A stretch of 6,876 nucleotides of DNA. Source: Ruminococcus sp. UBA3665 (GTDB lineage: Bacteria; Bacillota; Clostridia; Oscillospirales; Ruminococcaceae). The stretch covers positions 1 through 6,876 of the forward strand of contig DFJS01000012.1 in assembly GCA_002373165.1 (NCBI GenBank), written 5' to 3'. A program made the position numbers and the translations under genes. The first letter of the stretch is position 1. Every line of letters starts with the position of its first letter. The notes under the pieces are model-generated. The model did no database searches. It was not told the DNA's origin and worked only from the letters and a program-made list of their open reading frames with translations. This document shows positions 5,212 through 6,876 of the stretch, one piece after another.

Positions 5212-6045
5212 TTATTTGCCGTTGCGGCGTTTTACGATATATTTATCAGTGCGGTTGTGCTTCTTTCTGGTTTTATAACCCAGAGCAGGCTTGCCCCACG
5301 GGGTAACAGGGCCAGGACGGCCAACAGGGGATTTGCCTTCGCCGCCGCCGTGCGGATGGTCGCAGGGGTTCATAACAGAACCGCGGACAGTCGGTCTCCA
5401 GCCCATGTGACGTTTTCTGCCGGCCTTGCCGTAGTTGACGTTTTCATGATCGATATTGGAAACCTGGCCGATGGAAGCCTTGCAGCCTACAGCGACTCTT
5501 CTCATTTCGCCGCTGGGCAGACGGATCAGTGCATAGCCGCCTTCTTTGCCCATCAGCTGTGCCATGTTGCCTGCGCTTCTTACAAGCTGTGCGCCCTTGC
5601 CGGGATACAGTTCAATTGCATGGATGAATGTACCAACGGGGATATCAGCAAGTTTCAGAGCATTGCCGGGCTTGATATCAGCATCTTCGCCGGCGCGTAC
5701 TTTGTCACCGACTTTCAGGCCGTGCGGAGCGAGAATATAACGCTTTTCGCCGTCCTCATATTCTACCAGAGCGATAAATGCGCTTCTGTTGGGGTCATAT
5801 TCCAGGGTCAGGACTTTAGCGTCCATTGCTTCTTTATCGCGCTTGAAGTCGATTACACGGTATTTTCTTCTGTTGCCGCCGCCTCTGTGACGAATCGTAA
5901 TGCGGCCATAGCTGTTTCTGCCGCTTTTTTTCTTAAGCGGTTCAAGCAGACTCTTTTCCGGGCCGTCTTTGCTGAGAACAGAATAGTCTGTTACAGTCAT
6001 CTGACGGCGGGAAGGAGAAGTCGGCTTATAGCTTTTAATTGCCAT
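5212..6045 (-). CDS. rplB: 50S ribosomal protein L2
   Basis: L2 is one of the most conserved ribosomal proteins. It binds 23S domain IV, is needed for subunit joining and lies close to the peptidyl transferase centre. It has 277 residues, the standard length. The N-terminus is MAIKSYKPTSPSRRQMTV. An OB-fold domain at about 50-125 includes IRHRGGGNRRKYRVIDFKRD. An SH3-like domain follows at about 130-200. The C-terminal signature MNPCDHPHGGGEGKSPVGRP (225-244) holds the conserved histidines at 230 and 232; His230 probably matches the functional His229 of Escherichia coli. The ATG at 6043-6045 has AAGGAG (6055-6060) 9 nt upstream. The preceding gap of 61 nt is the longest in the window. The protein itself is ordinary. 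Confidence 0.98.
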   Translation of the reverse strand: MAIKSYKPTSPSRRQMTVTDYSVLSKDGPEKSLLEPLKKKSGRNSYGRITIRHRGGGNRRKYRVIDFKRDKEAMDAKVLTLEYDPNRSAFIALVEYEDGEKRYILAPHGLKVGDKVRAGEDADIKPGNALKLADIPVGTFIHAIELYPGKGAQLVRSAGNMAQLMGKEGGYALIRLPSGEMRRVAVGCKASIGQVSNIDHENVNYGKAGRKRHMGWRPTVRGSVMNPCDHPHGGGEGKSPVGRPGPVTPWGKPALGYKTRKKHNRTDKYIVKRRNGK

Positions 6046-6106
6046 TTGATTTCTCTCCTTAATTCATACTTTTGCGGGAGTATATCCCATACTGAAAAAC
6101 GAAAAA
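6046..6106 (-). other. Longest intergenic gap (61 nt) between rplW and rplB
   Basis: This stretch holds the rplB Shine-Dalgarno sequence (AAGGAG at 6055-6060), a TATACT hexamer (minus strand, 6079-6084) resembling a -10 box without a good -35 partner, and two mutually exclusive short hairpins. One is a 5-bp stem AGTAT/ATACT at 6079-6093 and the other is GGGA/TCCC at 6076-6088. AGTATG occurs twice, at 6065-6070 and 6088-6093. None of these is strong enough to be called a promoter or terminator. Confidence 0.5.
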
Positions 6107-6439
6107 TTAATACATGCCGTCGAAGAATTCGATTGTACCCTTCTTCTGTTCGGACTTCTTGGTGCCTTTTTCGTTTGTGGGGTTCGGATTGACAGTAACA
6201 ATTGCCTTTTTGTAAGAAGCAGTTGTTCCGACATATCTGCCCATTCTCTTTTCTCTGCCGCGGCAGTTTACCGTGTTGACTTTGGTAACTTCCACGTTGA
6301 ACAGTTCTTCCACAGCCTGCTTGATTTCAATCTTGTTGGCATCTTTTGCTACTTTGAAAGTATATTTGCCTGTGGGGAGCAGATCCATGGACTGTTCTGT
6401 AATAATCGGCTTGATGATAATATCCTGCGGTGCTTTCAT
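6107..6439 (-). CDS. rplW: 50S ribosomal protein L23 with C-terminal insertion
   Basis: L23 sits at the peptide tunnel exit and is the main docking site for trigger factor and signal recognition particle. It has 110 residues, against about 95-100 usually. The N-terminus has DIIIKPIITEQSMDLL (6-21) and KYTFKVAKDANKIEIKQAVE (25-44). The loop that reaches towards the tunnel is NVEVTKVNTVNCRGREKRMG (48-67). After AIVTVN a Lys/Asn/Thr-rich stretch (about residues 84-100) separates the last two strands, before the normal ending GTIEFFDGMY. Family members usually have a short turn there, so this is an insertion of about a dozen residues. The ATG at 6437-6439 overlaps the rplD stop by one base (TAATG). 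Its Shine-Dalgarno sequence lies inside rplD. Translational coupling to L4 is likely. Confidence 0.96.
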   Translation of the reverse strand: MKAPQDIIIKPIITEQSMDLLPTGKYTFKVAKDANKIEIKQAVEELFNVEVTKVNTVNCRGREKRMGRYVGTTASYKKAIVTVNPNPTNEKGTKKSEQKKGTIEFFDGMY

Positions 6440-6876
6440 TATGCGAACACCTCCTCGATTTTTGCGATGGCATTCTTTGCAACGATAAATTTGCCGCCGT
6501 TAAGAATATCATATACATTCAGTGTGCCTACATGTGCAGTTTTCACACCGGGGATGTTAGCTGCGCTCTTGTAGACTTTCTGGTCAGCTTCTGCCGTTAC
6601 AATCAGGGCTTTCTTTTCTGCATTGAGAGCCTTCAGCATTGCAGCGATAGTCTTTGTCTTGTACTCATCCATTACAAGGGTATCCAGAACAATCAGATTG
6701 CCCTCCAGAACTTTCTGGGAAAGTGCAGATTTCATAGCCAGTCTGCGTACTTTCTTGTTCAGAGTATATCTGTAGCTTCTGGGCTTGGGGCCGATTGCCA
6801 CGCCGCCGTGTCTCCACTGAGGAGCGCGGATGGAACCCTGTCTTGCATTGCCTGTGCCCTTCTGTCTCCAGGGCTT
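6439..6876 (-). CDS. rplD: 50S ribosomal protein L4, 5' end cut off by window
   Basis: L4 binds 23S rRNA, and its extended loop forms part of the exit tunnel constriction beside L22. In gamma-proteobacteria L4 also represses its own operon; that site would lie outside this window and is not claimed here. The visible part is 145 residues. The family is about 205-210, so roughly the first 60 residues are missing. The fragment opens in the tunnel loop KPWRQKGTGNARQGSIRAPQ (visible residues 1-20), continues WRHGGVAIGPKPRSY, then KKVRRLAMKSALSQ and the C-terminal Rossmann-like part with AEKKALIVTAEADQ and VYDILNGGKFIVAKNAIAKIEE. The frame is open to the window edge. A GTG at 6799-6801 is internal, not the start. 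The loop looks intact. The stop overlaps the rplW start. Confidence 0.96.
   Translation of the reverse strand, partial: KPWRQKGTGNARQGSIRAPQWRHGGVAIGPKPRSYRYTLNKKVRRLAMKSALSQKVLEGNLIVLDTLVMDEYKTKTIAAMLKALNAEKKALIVTAEADQKVYKSAANIPGVKTAHVGTLNVYDILNGGKFIVAKNAIAKIEEVFA
6449..6456 (-). promoter_or_regulatory. Ribosome binding site of rplW inside the 3' end of rplD
   Basis: The minus strand reads GAGGAGGT about 9 nt before the rplW ATG. The same bases are the codons for the Glu-Glu-Val near the L4 C-terminus, so the site is embedded in coding sequence. Confidence 0.88.

Noticed and set aside
6064..6090. A 9-codon leader peptide frame upstream of rplB (MGYTPAKV then TGA)
   Set aside because: No Shine-Dalgarno sequence precedes it, the start is within a possible stem, and a frame this short is expected by chance.
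6076..6093. Hairpin in the rplW-rplB gap as an intrinsic terminator
   Set aside because: The stems are only 4-5 bp and no T-run follows on the transcribed strand. A terminator here would also cut the operon.
4942..6192. A 416-codon open frame on the plus strand, opposite rpsS, rplB and part of rplW
   Set aside because: It lies antisense to three certain ribosomal protein genes. Its openness follows from the rarity of TTA, CTA and TCA codons in those genes in this register. The translation is rich in Phe, Cys and Ala with no recognisable domain.
1..6876. Mobile elements, CRISPR arrays, tRNA or rRNA genes, riboswitches, horizontally acquired cargo
   Set aside because: The genes fill the window almost end to end in canonical order. 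No repeat array, inverted terminal repeat, tRNA-like fold or foreign-looking segment was seen.

Overview
This window is a stretch of the conserved S10-spc ribosomal protein cluster. All sixteen genes lie on the minus strand, so transcription runs from position 6876 towards position 1. In that direction the order is rplD (L4, 5' end cut by the window), rplW (L23), rplB (L2), rpsS (S19), rplV (L22), rpsC (S3), rplP (L16), rpmC (L29), rpsQ (S17), rplN (L14), rplX (L24), rplE (L5), rpsN (S14, zinc type), rpsH (S8), rplF (L6) and rplR (L18, 3' end cut by the window). This is the canonical bacterial order with no insertion, loss or rearrangement.

The source looks like a Gram-positive Clostridia bacterium, possibly an Oscillospiraceae/Ruminococcaceae gut-type lineage. 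Support comes from AGGAGG-type Shine-Dalgarno sites in front of every start that can be seen, a short four-cysteine S14, S10 and spc blocks joined without a real gap, TAA as stop in all but one visible gene end, and the overall look of the proteins. The family-level placement is an inference from protein character, not a database match.

Layout: positions 6439-2799 hold the S10-operon part (L4 to S17) and positions 2768-1 hold the spc-operon part (L14 to L18). The two halves are only 30 nt apart. Genes are packed with gaps of 13-30 nt. The exceptions are a 61-nt gap between L23 and L2, and two 1-nt TAATG overlaps (L4/L23 and S3/L16). At five junctions the stop codon sits inside or directly beside the next gene's Shine-Dalgarno sequence, which suggests tight translational coupling. 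No stretch above 300 bases lacks a gene.

The products work together as parts of the two ribosomal subunits. L2, L4, L5, L6, L14, L16, L18, L22, L23, L24 and L29 belong to the 50S subunit, and S3, S8, S14, S17 and S19 to the 30S. L4 and L22 shape the peptide exit tunnel, and L23, L24 and L29 surround its exit. I see no RNA gene, mobile element, CRISPR array or strong terminator. I do not see a novel system here. The points most worth a second look are lineage-specific protein variations: an insertion and weakened KOW motif in L24, a long basic tail on S3, an insertion near the L23 C-terminus, paired cysteine motifs in both L24 and S14, and some junction architecture.
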